From positions 1 to 15,476 of the forward strand of contig JBCDBL010000108.1 of assembly GCA_039183635.1 (NCBI GenBank): a stretch of DNA of 15,476 nt. The letters run 5' to 3'. The translations under genes and the position numbers were made by a program. Origin of the DNA: JBCDBL01 sp039183635. Its GTDB lineage: Bacteria; Pseudomonadota; Alphaproteobacteria; Caulobacterales; Parvularculaceae. The notes under the pieces were generated by a model. That model was not told where the DNA came from. It ran no database searches and saw only the letters and a list, made by a program, of their open reading frames with translations. Shown piece after piece: positions 15,435-15,476 of the stretch (positions within the stretch are counted from its first letter, which is position 1; each line of letters opens with the position of its first letter).

Positions 15435-15476
15435 ATGATTGTAACGGAGGTGAACAAACTGAAAATGTTTGCTGAC
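15435..15476 (+). CDS. Possible start of a further gene, cut by the window end
   Basis: An open frame from ATG at 15435 reads MIVTEVNKLKMFAD to the end of the window. A strong GGAGG (15446-15450) lies inside it, 14 nt before the in-frame ATG at 15465 and 8 nt before an in-frame CTG at 15459. The true start is therefore uncertain, and 14 residues are too few to recognise a family. The SD and frame suggest a gene beginning here, but this could be chance. Confidence 0.3.
   Translation, partial: MIVTEVNKLKMFAD

Overview
The window is GC-rich (around 60%), densely coded chromosomal DNA with alphaproteobacterial features. These include protein sequence character, near-consensus Shine-Dalgarno (SD) sites that sometimes precede non-ATG starts, and, at the right end, a nested palindrome of the GCGAAGTGG...CCGGTTCGC type that is frequent in alphaproteobacterial intergenic regions. 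No finer taxonomic placement is supported. No tRNA, rRNA, CRISPR array, insertion sequence or phage gene was seen.

The left part (1-2960) looks like ordinary chromosome. It holds the 3' two thirds of proC (last step of proline synthesis), a TetR-type regulator, and on the opposite strand a three-part protein. That protein has a CAP-like cyclic-nucleotide-binding fold, a thioredoxin/glutaredoxin-like fold without cysteines, and a thioredoxin-reductase-like flavoprotein whose CxxC is replaced by GATA.

From 3107 to 15310 the window is an exosortase A (XrtA)-type exopolysaccharide locus in four transcription blocks. Block 1 (+, 3188-6410) is a Gfo/Idh/MocA-SDR fusion overlapping a GT4 glycosyltransferase. 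Block 2 (-, 9908-6407) is an exosortase with a fused EpsI domain, followed by the asparagine-synthase-like XrtA amidotransferase. Block 3 (-, 11285-10062) is another GT4 glycosyltransferase. Block 4 (+, 11436-15310) is a FemAB-like XrtA-associated protein, the Stp1-family glycosyltransferase TIGR03087, and a Wzx-like flippase. The FemAB, Stp1, amidotransferase and EpsI families are the recognised companions of exosortase A.

A working model, inferred from these families: the glycosyltransferases build a lipid-linked repeat unit, the dehydrogenase/epimerase fusion and the amidotransferase modify sugars or precursors, and the flippase moves the unit across the inner membrane. XrtA would separately process PEP-CTERM proteins at the membrane, possibly joining them to the polysaccharide. 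No PEP-CTERM substrate, polymerase, chain-length regulator, export protein or PrsK/PrsR regulator gene is present here, so the locus probably continues to the right or its parts lie elsewhere.

The most useful second looks are: catalytic residues changed in both halves of the sugar dehydrogenase/epimerase fusion; the cysteine-less reductase fusion; a candidate sigma-54-like site before xrtA; the inverted repeats in the divergent promoter region; and the paired palindromes after the flippase gene. Several gene starts are better placed internally than at the longest-ORF start.
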